Positions 23,397 to 35,512 of a stretch of DNA of 64,000 bases are shown here, one piece after another. Source of the stretch: Gnetum montanum (lineage: Eukaryota; Streptophyta; Gnetopsida; Gnetales; Gnetaceae); NCBI GenBank assembly GCA_015680685.1, contig MNCI01036663.1, positions 291,351 to 355,350 of the forward strand. The letters run 5' to 3'. The notes beneath the pieces are model-generated. The model worked only from the letters and a program-made list of their open reading frames with translations, was not told the DNA's origin and searched no databases. Both the position numbers and the translations under genes were made by a program. Every line of letters begins with the position of its first letter. Within the stretch, counting starts at the first letter, position 1.

Positions 23397-25752
23397 TGAA
23401 AAATCAATTTTGGTGCAATAAATAACTTAGCTTATATTTCCACTAACTCTAAAGCCTAAAATGTATGTGTTAGTTATCTAATTTATTATTGTAATATTGC
23501 AATCTATAAATATTTTAAAATAGATGGATTCACTCCTTTTTCAACTTGCGTAGTGATTTAACACTTGAGGTAATCTCATGATAATAGTAATAAAAACATA
23601 TAATAAATAAAAATAACAAAATATATCTTGGAGTTATCTATCACTAGATAGCCTAAAATACTTTCTTTGCAAAAGAGTAAGTGTAATACTTTCTTTATGG
23701 AAAAGTATTAAAAAATTGAACTTATCTATTAGTAGAATAAACTTAAAATTTCATGATATCCTTCACAATAATTCTCTATAATGCCACACAAAACAATTTT
23801 TGATTGAAATGCTTCCTTACATGATTTTCATTCCTTCTCCTAAATATTTATACATATGAAGTATAACTATTCAAAATAACTTCTCTGCATGATCACATTT
23901 GGTTATTGATTCTAGTTGAAACCAACTAATTACATTAGCATATAACCCTACCACCGCACTGACATGTAAATAAATTAATATAAAATATAATTTCTTCCTC
24001 ACATATTGCCACCTATGGGTCCACCTTTTTGTCATAATAATAAGGATATGCAAGAAACTAACTCAAATTCACTTTCACTTAAATTATAATAAAAGTAAAA
24101 ATAACAATAACAATAAAGTGAATGTTATAAATTTAAGTCTACTTCACTCTTATTCTAAAAAAATTTAAAAATTAGTAAAACAAGTCATATTTCAAAAACT
24201 TTGGAAATATGTAGAATGCAAAAAATATTTCTATTTGAATAGTATTAGGGAAAACCTTCATTTAAAGGCAAATTATTTCTCTGCTCATATTTTTCATTAT
24301 CTCCAATGCACAACTAGTAGTATATGATATTATGATCTAAAATTTCATGTATGTAGATGGTTAAAAATTGTCTCTGAAAATTAAATATGCAAACTTTACA
24401 ATACAAAGAGTATTAAAGATGTATATCACATTTTCCTATAATATCTTACATTTTTATTTGAGTTTGAAAAGGCTTAACATAAATAAATACTACAGAGGCA
24501 GATTTACTAGAATTACTCTTTAGAGGAATTGGTAGACATTGAAGGGCAAACAAGGATTTGCAATGGCATGGAGGGAAGTGGGCTTATGTATTGTTAATTC
24601 GAATTTATCTTCCATTTCCAAGTTCAACAGGGATCGCATTTCCATTCCCAGTGAAGGACACCACCAAAATTCCTAACATAGTGCAACTAACACAATGTGG
24701 ATCGTAATGTTTGTTAGTAACATACCCATGCATATCCTTCTTTCTACCCCAAATTAGATGGATTCAAAATCCTAAACTCTAAAATCTAGACTGATTTTCT
24801 CAAAAAACTTGTCCAAAATGAATTCATTTGGCTATTTTCACACAATTGGATCCTTGTCAATGGCCTGGAAGTTGACAATCACCTGTGCATCCTTAGGCAT
24901 CATGAATTCCCTGAGGAAGAAGCAATGGCACAATCGAGTGCAAACAAAGCATCCCCTTAACCATAGCTTACAGATATGGAAAATTCTTAATGTTAGCCTC
25001 CTTCACAAGTCTAAAATGATCCACAACTTTATCCATTTCCAACTGCATCCTTTCCATCATAGAAAGATGCTATATCAGCTCTGCCATTGCCCATTTTATG
25101 GTTATCATTGTTATATCTATCCTTGTAGTTAAAATATCCTTCACAATGCAAAGAATTATAAAATAAATTGATATATACATATGTGGTAACAAGGGTTTAA
25201 TTTCAAAAGTACCAATATTTATTTATTTTTTATATATTTATTTCACCATTTAACGTTTCTTTGGAGCCACTGCACCTACACATGTTTTAGGATTTGAGAA
25301 GCAAACAAACACCTATCAATCAAAAATCCAAATGATGGGTAAAAGAAAATCAAACCAAATATCTTGAGTATTAGATAGTTGAGGTAATAAGTCTCTTAAG
25401 TATCAAAGATCCATTGGACCCAAATAGGCATAGGAGATGAGATTGATGATTGAGAGCAAGTATATTCATTTCATGAGATACACAAAGGTTAACTCATTTA
25501 ACAAGATAATCGAAAACTTGTAGGATGTATAGAAATAGTAGTATAATGTTTCATTTTGCCTTAAGTAATAGATAAATAACACTCAAGGAAACTTTATTAC
25601 TCATTTTACTTTTTAAATCTGGTCAAGTTTTGTTTAGTTTTATCTCTTTTTTAAGTTAAGATGATAAAGACATCATAGATTCTAGCCCTTAAATGGGAGT
25701 AGCATATGTGGTGAAGAGCGTGAATCTTTGCTGGGCTAAAGAGGTACATGGT
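23397..25752 (-). other. AT-rich stretch, probable LTR of G plus flank
   Basis: Follows the primer site of G directly, starting TGAAAAATC on the plus strand, so at least its left part should be the 5' LTR of G. The right end cannot be placed because no second copy is in the window. No reading frame of interest; the longest (24809-25132) has no recognisable motif. Confidence 0.35.
25748..25752. other. Target site duplication of F, left
   Basis: ATGGT, identical to 32995-32999 at the other end of F. Confidence 0.85.
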
Positions 25753-26660
25753 TGATGAGTGGCAAGGTACCCCTAAACTCAACCATATGAATACGAGTGT
25801 AGCATGTGCGATCCGGTCGAACTCCATAGACTAAATGCCTACATGCCTCATGGAACACTTAAGGTTAACCATTCGTTGTCTTCCCAGACTTACTTGTAGT
25901 TGTCATGGTGTATGGTTAAGTAAGTCTGAGGTATATGATTTTTATGGCCTTTTTTGTTTATGTCTCCTATGCTATTGAGGTGAAGGGTTGAGAAACTAAT
26001 TACTAACTCTAATTAATGACTAAGTCTAAATTCCCTAGCATCAGCATCCATTCCCACTTACCATACACAACCTGAACCGATGCAACGGCAGCTACCAAAT
26101 GCTAATCGTTGCTGGGATTACCACGCATAACGCACATGCTCGAAGTAGTCGTATTGAGGTACTTAACTAGGAGGAAAGGGTAGGAGAATCTAATCTAGCC
26201 TAAGTGTGATGAGCATCCATTCCTTGATTATCTGTACACATCCTTAAATGCTCGTAATCAATTCATACTCATTCCGTGTTACTAGAAGATAAGGGTTGAG
26301 TGAAAGAAATAAATAGCATTAAATAAAATCCTATTCCATGCACTGCAAGGTTTATCGAGGAAGTTCATCTTTATTGTCGTACACAACTTGTGTTTAGGTC
26401 TAGTGTTGCTCGAATAGAGATCCGTTCACTTTAGGACTCCTACTACGGGGATATGGAAAATATTCTATCTCTGGAGTGATCAATCTACTAGAGTTTTCCT
26501 ACTATCTAGCCTAGGATGAGGAAAGAAGGGAGAGCCATCTCTTATTTATAGATATTACGGTGCACCGCGATATCGCGTACGTGATATCGCAAGGGACGAC
26601 GCAATATCGCGTATGTGATATCACATGGTATGCGATATCACACGATATCACGTCTCATCA
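25753..26660 (-). repeat. 3' LTR of F
   Basis: 908 bp, TGATGAGTGG to CTCATCA on the plus strand. TATA box on the minus strand at 26542-26550. The U3 start (26565-26655) is a cluster of GATATC and CGATATCGCG palindromes. Confidence 0.9.
26565..26655. repeat. GATATC palindrome cluster in U3 of F
   Basis: Seven GATATC or near-GATATC cores in 90 bp, with flanks such as CGATATCGCG and GTGATATCAC. The other LTR has the same cluster, more decayed, at 32890-32990. Confidence 0.8.
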
Positions 26661-26673
26661 TACCCCCCATGAC
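26661..26673 (-). other. Polypurine tract of F
   Basis: Minus-strand GTCATGGGGGGTA immediately before TGATGAGACG of the LTR. Same as in E and D. Confidence 0.8.
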
Positions 26674-28421
26674 TGAATGAAAACTTGTCCTCGAGTTCCT
26701 TACAAAAATATTGGGAATGTATGGGATTATTGAGGTGAATGGAACTAATGGGATGACATGTGAATGGATCATCATTACAAGACTCGACGAAACTGGTGTT
26801 CATGACAACAAGAGTGAACACCTTATTACATTGACATTAGGCCTCATTTGGCAGCTTGAGAGAAAGAGAGACAAAGTGTTGCTACTGCCAATGCCAAGAT
26901 TGTGCCTTTCATTGTCCATCGGTAAGTGCACCATCGATCTTGCTCCTTGCATACCTCCTTTAGTGCTGCTCCATTCCATGTGTTCTTTCCAGATCCCATC
27001 CATTGTTGTATGATTGCCATCTACACATACAACACAATCTTATATTGGCAAGGGTAAATGAATCATCATGTAATTAATACCTTGCTTCGGTGTAAGTCCA
27101 TTGGCTAGGTTGTGGTATGGCTGATTGTGGATTTGGAGATGTATTAATGGTGACTGCTGAAGGTGTAGGGGTTAGGAAAAATCAGAAAAATCAGGGCTAG
27201 GAGAAAATCGAAAAAATCGGGCCCTGTACCCCCATGACTAATCGTGAACCTTCAGTAGCATTAGAATGGAGAAAGAAAAGGAATAATAAAGATAGATAAA
27301 AAGGGACAACTATAGCATCAATGAAATGGATGTCAAGATGGAAATGAAAAAAATAAAATTAATTGCAAAAATGTTAGGGGAAAGAAATTAACTAGTGCAC
27401 CAAATAGGAATGTCAGTGGATCCTCCCCAAAGCAGGCTCATGCCTTTAATGCCCTGACAAACCCACATTCAAAGAGTTCGTAGGCTCTGGGAATGTCCTT
27501 TGGAGCAAGAGTTAAAGTCTTAACTGCAAGAATTTACCAAAAATAAAATGATGTATCTACCAAAATATATACTAATGATACAACCGACAATGAGCTGAAT
27601 AATGGAGAGAAGGGTGGAGAGAAGAGAATGGAATGGAGTCCCAAGAACAAGGTGGTGTATAGCCCCTTGTATATTTCATGATTAGTGTGACTTAGCAAAT
27701 TGCATTGCAACTCCAGCCTCAAATAACCCACTTCCAATGACTTCGCATTAATACATTTGGCTGAACCATCCCCTTGAAGTAACAAGAATGCCTTCTCCAA
27801 AAGCTAGCATAATTCTGATGAAACAAGAAGAGAATGGGAACCTAGAAGGGCCTTAGCTAGAGGGAACCTTGTTATTTTGGGTTCCATACCAGTGCTTGTA
27901 GCCCAAGGAATTATTTCGTCTAAGGGGTGTGCTTTGAATTCTCACTTTCTCTTCTTCTCTTTTTTTTTGTGTTTTATGCTTTTATGCCTGAGAACCACAC
28001 CATGCAAAGACTTCTTCTTTTTATTGACTCAGCTTTTGATAATTGGGTAATATCGGAATGGTAAGAAAACTCAAGAAGAAAACATCCAAGCACACAAGAG
28101 AACGACCAGTACAAATGCATCAAGTTCCCTTGAAGTCACACCCTTTTCAATCCTTGAGTCCTTCCTTAGTTTGAGAAATGCCATGTCACCAATTTGTTAG
28201 AGTTCTTATTATGAAGGGACTGTACATTTCCAAGCTGAGAGAGACATTAGAAACTGGTGGATGCATGGATGAAGTGAGCTCATTGCCTGCCATATCAAAA
28301 GAAACATACCTTAGTGTCAACATTATGACTTAAAGGTAAAAACCAAACATTAGCAATCAACATGAAAATAGTTCATATCATCATTCCGAACACTTATTGG
28401 GTGATAAACTTACAAGGTGGA

Positions 28422-28441
28422 TCACACACACACACACACAC
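28422..28441. repeat. (CA)n microsatellite
   Basis: About ten CA repeats within the 3' internal region of F. Confidence 0.9.
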
Positions 28442-28500
28442 AAAATGAAAAAGTATAACGATAATGTAAAACAAAAACATGTAAAAGTTAAAGAAATCTT

Positions 28501-28603
28501 TAAAACAAAAATATGTAAAACAAAAATGTTGTAAAACAAAAATGTGTAAAACAAAAACGTGTAAAACAAAAATGTGTAAGACAAAAATGTGTAAAACAAA
28601 AAT
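28501..28603. repeat. 15-bp tandem repeat
   Basis: Six to seven units close to GTAAAACAAAAATGT. A weaker version lies upstream at 28462 and in E near 5380, so the repeat grew from a short motif already present in the family. Confidence 0.85.
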
Positions 28604-28959
28604 TAAAAAGAATTGAGGGCCCCGAATGATTAGCATAGGTCACCATCTCCCCCATGACTGAATGGAAGGGGAGCGATCCAAAATAATGAGCACCTGTTTG
28701 AATTTTGTAGAAGTGCCCAACTTCTCCACATTGATGTTCTTAGATTAAGGGGCAGAAGTCGGTGATGCACATATTCTGATGTATCTATGCCTTCATTGTT
28801 GGCATGGGTTGTTTCTTCAGCTCATTCCATGCATATTTGGTTGCTCTTTCAAGTAGTTGTCAACCACGGGGTGTCTACTACTTGTTGTGTGGTTGCTACA
28901 TACAGGCATCTTTGTTTCAAAGTTTCAAGGGCACACCTGTTGCATGGTGAAGATGTTTT

Positions 28960-29480
28960 TCATTCCTCCATGTCATCACCCGATGAATCGCTATATGTGA
29001 TGCATGGAAATTTCCTCTTCTCAATATTTCCATAAATTTTTACCTTAGATATTTCCAAGGAAAGATCACAAATTCCTAGGAATGCATCTACTATGCTTAG
29101 CCATGCCCTTCCCATTATAATTGGGAAGTTCCCTTCATTATTGTTGGCTTCAATCACTAGGAAATCAGCTAGGTAGGACCAGCCACACACAGTGATAACG
29201 ATGTCCTCCACCAATCCCAAGGGAATGATGATGGACTGGTCTACCAGCTCTAGTGAAATTAAGGGACTCTGGAACCTAAGTCAAGAAGAGCCTTATGTGG
29301 TTCATTCCCGGTGATTTGGAGATAGATTAAGGGACTCCTAGGGTTAGTTAATTTCCTGGGAAGGTGTCCTACCTTGATCCAGTCGGTTATGGTATGCGTT
29401 AACATAACCGTCTGCATTAAGCTTTGTTGTTGGATGGAAGGGAGCACCAAAGCTCTATGTGTCAGAGGAGCGTGCACAAA
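28960..29480 (-). pseudogene. Aspartic protease of F
   Basis: Minus strand: TITDWIKVGHLPRKL near 29390, then PHKALLDLGSRVP with the DLG active site near 29270, then GLVEDIVITVCGW and FPIIMGRAWLSIVDA near 29210-29090. This is the Athila retropepsin pattern; element C has the same blocks at 38020-38460. A frame change separates the two halves near 29260. Confidence 0.75.
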
Positions 29481-29489
29481 CTCAACCGC

Positions 29490-31934
29490 TTATTGTTGTG
29501 AGAGCTTTTCTAGGCTTTTGGTTTTGAAGAAAGGTCTTCTCCTCTTACATTTGTCAGAACCAATAGTGAGTTGAATGTTTACAACTCTCGTAGCATGACG
29601 TTGCTGCAGTTGACTGGGGAGTTCCCCTTGCATTGTTGGAGTAGGAGGTGTTATGGGAACTACCCATGGATGAGGTGCAGATGGATTCGGAGGATGGTAT
29701 GGGTATGGAGCATCTCCCAGAGAAGAAGGAGTCCTCCTAAAGTACTCCCAAACTTGGTAGTGATTTTGGGGAGTTGTGTGACCCATTGAGTCACCTCGAG
29801 AAATCGGCTACTGCATATAATAACCATATGGGTCGGGCTACCAGTAAGGGTATTGATGTTTCGGCGGTGGCATCCCCCATGACTGTGTGTATTTCCACTG
29901 CTGATGCTATCTGATGGGTTGTGGTGGAGTTCCACTTGGATAATACGTCAATGGTTGGTGGAACTATCTTTGGTTACCTTGGGGATTAGGTAACCTTCGG
30001 GGTGTCTGCCATTGATTAAGTCTTGGGTTGAGCGCATACACCCCAGACTCTTGTAGATGTGAGATGATTAGACAAAATCCCTTAGGATGGTCATAGTGGT
30101 AGATATCACATCCACTATCATCATCTGTGTCCAAATCCATAGCCACATCAAAGTTAGTAATTTTTCCCTTACCCTTGTTATGTGCAGGGCCTAAATCTCT
30201 CCACTTTGCCTTGTTCTTCTCACTACTTCATTCCTCCTTAGACTCCTCTAAAATTTTCAACACATTTTCAAGTCTAGATTCTAAGGAACTCCATCCATCA
30301 TCTACCTTAGCCTCTATTTTTGTTGTTAGCTTATGAAGCAGCAAGATTTTTCTGTTCACCAACTCTTCGATTGATGACTCATCCTCTTCATCGCAAAATT
30401 TTCCTCCCTTCTTTTGAAGAGAGGGATCACGGCTGTATTCTTCTATACTTTCCCTTTTTTGTAGCTCACCTTCTTCTTTTGCTACTTCTTCCAACATGTG
30501 ATGAACCTCATGGGATCTAAGTTCTGATAATCTCCCTTGGGCATAAGTCCCAAGGGTTCTCCTAGTCTCATACCTTAGCCCATCTACAATGTGGCAAAGT
30601 TGATCCCACTATGTGTAAGCATGGCCCAGGCAATCATGTAACAATGCATAGTAGCTTTCCATTGAAGCATCCAAGGGTTCATGATTTCCTTGCTTCCATC
30701 CTTGGATCTACTTATGCAAATTAGACACTTTGGAGTACGTCTGATACTTATGGTTGAAGAGTTCTAACATTGTACTCCACCTCCTAATGGTTTTCAGTCC
30801 TAAGGACCGATACCAACTCTCTGCTTCTTTGGTGAGTGTCCTGGGAAATAACTTAAGTTTTTGCCACTTATTTTCTATGTTCTGCAAGGTGCAGGCATCA
30901 TGGAATGCCTATAAATGATGTTGCGGATCCGCATTGTATTCCCCTTCAAAGCATGGGATGTTGTTCATGTCTAAGCGCTTGATCCAACTATATTTTAAAT
31001 GCCTTGTTGGGATTATTGCTACCTCTGTTATGTTTAGCATGCTTCAGGTGGCAAGTAGGGGTTCATCATGATCATCTCTTTCATGACATCTATGATGTCT
31101 CCATTGTTCCCTACTTTCCCTTCATTCATGCCTAGATTCTCTAGACTACCCTCGTCCTCTCTCTCGACTCTCTCATCGAGGTCTCTCATTTTGCTTACTT
31201 TTATCCTCTTCGTTATGTTCTCTATGATTGCACCCTAATGTGGAAGTAGAGGTTGAATGATGTGAAGGGTAAGAAGAAGGAGTACCATCGCCATGACGAT
31301 GTTTTTTGCCTTCTCTTTTGTGGCTTCAGCCCTGATTGTGATGACGATCTGAGTGTCCATCCTTGTCATTTGTTGTTGTTCACTCTATGAATAGTTGGTG
31401 TTCATGGGAATCAGAACCAGGGTTGTGTATCATTGATCATAGGTTTTGATATCCCACCTCCTCACCATTGTTAGGAGGGGGAATATCTCTCGATAGAGAA
31501 CCTGTTGTAACTGGTTCACCATCTCTTATTCCACTTAGGATGTGTGGGACCTCTTTGCCCTTCAACAGTGTATGTTGGCTATCCTTCCTTGAGTCCCTCA
31601 TACATTATAATGTTGTGGGATGATAATCGCTCATGTTAAAATCTGCTACAACATATTCAGCATATAATTCTGTCATGCCAATCTGTGCCAAGGCACAGAG
31701 AAGCATGTTGGGGACTTCACGATCTAGAGGTAACACTATGTTACCTTGTAGATCTCTTCAGTGCATCTATTCATCTTGATGGAAGATAAAAGTAAAATTA
31801 GTAATATACTCATTGGGATGAGTATATTCCACCCTATATTGTTGAGGAGCCGGTTGACTTAGGTTATCTTTTTTTGATTGCCGACTGTCCATTGTATTAT
31901 CTCTAGGTGAAGTGCTCTTGTGAGAAGAAGACAT
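29490..31934 (-). pseudogene. gag of F
   Basis: ATG at 31932-31934 (MSSSHKSTSPRDN...), then YTHPNEYITNF, a basic His/Arg-rich part near 31250, the capsid-like domain with RLDMNNIPCFEGEYN and LTKEAESWYRSLGLK near 30980-30800, a Glu-rich coiled-coil part (30230-30500), a CDIYHYDHPKGFC motif near 30110 that may replace the usual zinc knuckle, and a Pro-rich tail to 29490. C keeps the same order on the plus strand. Interrupted by several stops and frame changes. Confidence 0.75.
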
Positions 31935-32058
31935 TGTTGTTATCGATGTGCTAATTACTATTATATAAATTTTTTCTATTTTATTAACCCTAAGGTTTGT
32001 TAAAGCTCCCAATGATGTGAGTAATATCCTATGTTCTATTCAGCACACAAACACTTAG

Positions 32059-32076
32059 TCCCCGACAACGACGCTA
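32059..32076 (-). other. Primer-binding site of F
   Basis: Minus TAGCGTCGTTGTCGGGGA, one base from the LTR end; matches 15 of 18 bases complementary to the 3' end of plant tRNA-Asp. All three mismatches are transitions. Confidence 0.8.
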
Positions 32077-32077
32077 A

Positions 32078-32994
32078 TTATGAGTGGAAAGGTACCCCCT
32101 ACACTCAACCATATGAATACAAGCATAGCACATGCGATCTGGTTGATCTACGTAGACTAAATGCCTACACTCCTCATGGAACACTTAAGGTTAACCATTC
32201 GTTGTCTTCCTAGACTTACTTCTAGTTGTCATGGTGTATGGTTAAGTAAGTCCTAGATATATGATTTTTATGGTCTTTTCTGTTTATGTCTCCTATGCTA
32301 TTGAGGTGAAGGGTTGAGAAACTAATTACTAACTCTAACTAATGACTAAGTCTAAATTACCTAGCATTAGCATCCATTCCCACTTATCGTACACACCCTG
32401 AACCGATGCAACCGTGGCTACCAAACGCTAATCGTTTCTGGGATTACCACGTATAACGCACATGCTTGAAGTGGTTGTACTGAGGCACTTAACTAGGAGG
32501 AAAGGGTAAGAGAATCTAACCTAGCCTAAGTGCGATGAGCATCTGTTCCTTGATTATTTGTACACATCCTTAAATGCTCGTAATCAAGTCGTACTCATTC
32601 CGCGTTACTAGGAGATAAAGGTGAGAGAGAAAGCAATAAATAACATTAAATAAAATCCTATTCCATGCACTGTAAGGTTTATCTAGGAAGTTTGTATTTA
32701 TTTCCATACACAACTTATGTTCAAGTACAATGTTACTTGAATAAAGATCCGTTCACTCTAGGACTCCTACTGTGGGCACATGGAAAATATTCTATCTCTA
32801 GAGTGATCAATCTATCAAAGTTTCCCTACTGTCTAGCCTAGGATGAGGAAACAAGGGAGATCTACCTCTTATTTATAGATATTATGGTGCACCATGATAT
32901 CACATACAAGATATCACAGGGGAAGACACGATATCGCGATGACTATGATATTGCATACTTGATATCATGGCCTATGCGATATCGCGTCTCATCA
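32078..32994 (-). repeat. 5' LTR of F
   Basis: 917 bp, aligned end to end with 25753-26660. TATA box (minus) at 32869-32877. The GATATC cluster is at 32890-32990. Confidence 0.9.
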
Positions 32995-32999
32995 ATGGT
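32995..32999. other. Target site duplication of F, right
   Basis: ATGGT, as at 25748-25752. Confidence 0.85.
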
Positions 33000-34496
33000 G
33001 AAGATGTAGTGGACCAAGTGTCATTGTGTTTTCCATGGCAATGATACTATGGACCTACAGTGATTGCCAAAAACATAGGCAACCTCCACTAGATCTCTTC
33101 CTGATAGATCTCTATCATGGGTTTTGAGCACCACCTCTAACATGGCTATTGATAATACCATCATTATCATTTTGGAGCCCACACTCAGGTACATAAGTGG
33201 ATTGTATTTTTATGGGAAGCACTACAACAACTTATATAGGTTAAGGAAAATTTGGAGTATGCTTCCAAGAAATGGTAGCCCTATTGGCCTTAGCAGATGC
33301 CTAGTCAGGCACCAGGACAAAGCATGCAAAGCCTAGAATAGCACGACATAATTAATCAATCCCAAAGTAGCATAGATAAGAATCATCTTCAATGATTTGT
33401 GACAACATGTAGTAGTAGTAGCAGCAAGGGGCTCTATTGTACCTTAAATAATTTTCTTTTATTTATCAAAGGTAATTCACTATGCATCGTAAGCCAACAG
33501 TGCCCCATGTGGCATGCCACACAATTTAGGCATGTACTATAGTTAAAAACCCTAAGCCACTTTGAGTACAGAAAACTCTTTCTAATACCGATTAGGATAT
33601 TAATGCAACCATATCCTATGGACCACATGTATCAAAATCAAACTTCATACATGGTAATGGGCTCTCCCATGTTTATCCAATGCCATGGCCTTGTGTAATG
33701 TAGTTTTATCATCCTTATTTCATAATTACTAGGGTGTTTTAAGAGAAAAAATAAAATCATTTATAGATTTTTTTTTCATTTCTTTGCTTATTTCTTTTTT
33801 GCACTTGGGGAATTCATTTAGTGTTCTCATTTTGTTTTTGCAATAGCTTATTTCCATTGTCTTTTGGATATCCATCATAGTTGATTTTGTATAAGGCTAT
33901 TCTTGAAGATGACCTCATATTTGCACTAAGAAAGCTAGGGTAAGGTGATCTACAAAGATTCAAAGATTTTGAAGCTAAAGCAAAGAATATTGGTAGATAT
34001 AAGCTTTTAAGGATTTTGAAGCTAAGGCAAAGAGTATTGATAGATATAATCTTCCTAATGAGTTTCAAGGATTTTTCTAGAGCTTGAAAGAGAAGCTATT
34101 TATATATGATTATATCCTTAGTGGAAGCTTGGTTCATGCCTGCTATGCTGGGTGGGTATTTACTAAAGGATGTATTTATGGTAGACCTACAAATTAGTTA
34201 AAGGATGACAATTAATGTAGTAGCCATTAGATATTATAAATTTGATTATCAAATCATATTACATACTGTTTTTAGGGCTTTTCTTGTCTCTCTTTAGTCT
34301 AAGATTAAAGCTACATGTATAACCTGTGTGTGATTTGTGTCAAAGTTCTCTATAGAGCTAGAGTCCTTTGTAGAAATTTTATTTAGAAACTTAAATAAGA
34401 ATGGACAATCTTCACGATTTTTGCCTATGTTAGAATGGACTTAAATACTTGGTATGAATGTGTCAAATCCCTATCTTGGTTGTTCTGACATGTCAA
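33000..34496. other. Unassigned flank between F and C
   Basis: Continues the DNA left of F once F is removed. No convincing frame or family motif. It includes a direct duplication of about 47 bp at 33964-34057 (units share ATTTTGAAGCTAA and GATATAA). Confidence 0.4.
33964..34057. repeat. Two-copy tandem duplication
   Basis: Two units of about 47 bp side by side, differing at a handful of bases. Confidence 0.8.
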
Positions 34497-35361
34497 TGAC
34501 TCATCATGGTTTGGCCACATTGACGGGATGTTGTCGATGCGATCCCATTGACAAGATCTCATCAACATGATCCTGTTGAAGCAAGGTTTGACCTATTAAC
34601 ATGTACTTGTTGATGGGACATCCTATTTCTCCTATAAATGTGTGCCTACCTATTGAATTTATGACATAAGTTCTCATAGTTGTAGTGAAGTGCTTACAAT
34701 TTTTTCACTTCAGAGATAGAATATTTTCTGAGTGTCAACAGTAGGATTCAAAGAGTATACAGATCTTTATTCAAGCATTGTTGTACCTAAGCACTTTACT
34801 ATGGATGACAATAAAGATAGGATTTTCTAATAAACCTTACAACACTTAGACTACATTAATTATTTTACTTAAGCATTTAATATTCTAGTAGTTTACTTTA
34901 ATATTTTAAGTAATTAATTAATTCATAGTGATTAAATAGTAAACATAAGTACAAACACTTCGAGCATATGTTTAATGCTTGGTAATCCCAGTAACACTTA
35001 ACATTTTGTAACCTAGTAGCACTATATGTGTTCAAGATGTATATGGTAGGTGAGAATGTATGCTTATGTTAGAACTAGTTAAGTGTTAGTTAGTTGTTAG
35101 ATTAATTTAGCATTAAATTACTTTATGCTTTATTCTTATTTTTTAGGTGACTTAAATGATAAAAATTATATACCTCAATTACACTTAACCATACCCTTAA
35201 ACTTCAAAAGTGGAACTAGGAAGATAACGATTGCAATACTTAGTTTCACCTCCTAGAATCTAGTGTACTTAGAGAACTGAAGTCTATAGAATTTAATAGG
35301 ATCAGTGAGTGAGCACTATTGATTAGTATGGTTGGGCATAGGATATACTCATCACTCATCA
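34497..35361 (+). repeat. 5' LTR of C
   Basis: 865 bp, TGACTCATCA to ACTCATCA, TATA box TATAAATG at 34633. U3 carries ATTGACGGGAT/GTTGATGGGA-type repeats. The 3' half matches the D LTR. Confidence 0.75.
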
Positions 35362-35362
35362 T

Positions 35363-35380
35363 TGGCACTATTGCCAAGGA
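35363..35380 (+). other. Primer-binding site of C
   Basis: TGGCACTATTGCCAAGGA, one base after the LTR; 13 of 18 bases match the tRNA-Asp-type site, all differences being transitions. Confidence 0.75.
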
Positions 35381-35512
35381 CTTTAGTTTGATTTGTGCAC
35401 AATCTAGGACTTAGTGAAAATTATTCAACATTGTTGGATCAAACATTAAAGTGGCAATCATTCTAATTGATAATAATTATAAGAAGCACACTAATTTTTC
35501 TTTTAATTCAAA

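Larger units (their letters stand above)
26674..28950 (-). other. 3' internal region of F
   Basis: No shared reading frame with E and no pol motif. It holds two further copies of the polypurine-like motif (27227-27240, 28646-28660), a CA microsatellite and a 15-bp tandem repeat. The GCTTGTAGCCCA and CTCCCCAAAG blocks are kept in E, so parts may be structural or regulatory. Confidence 0.55.
25753..32994 (-). mobile_element. Athila-like retrotransposon F, complete insertion without pol
   Basis: 7242 bp with two LTRs (by eye about nine tenths identical), polypurine tract, tRNA-Asp-type primer site, gag and protease, and a perfect 5-bp target duplication. There is no RT, RNase H or integrase: after the protease near 28960 come 2.3 kb of sequence like the 3' internal part of E. 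It is either non-autonomous and mobilised by relatives, or was deleted after insertion. Confidence 0.9.

Noticed and set aside
24809-25132. 107-codon plus frame as a possible host gene
   Set aside because: Composition follows the local AT-rich DNA, no motif, no second copy, no splice or promoter signs.
28381-28636. Minus-strand frames rich in Phe and Leu (VLHIFVLHIF...), looking like a membrane protein
   Set aside because: They are translations of the 15-bp tandem repeat and the CA microsatellite.
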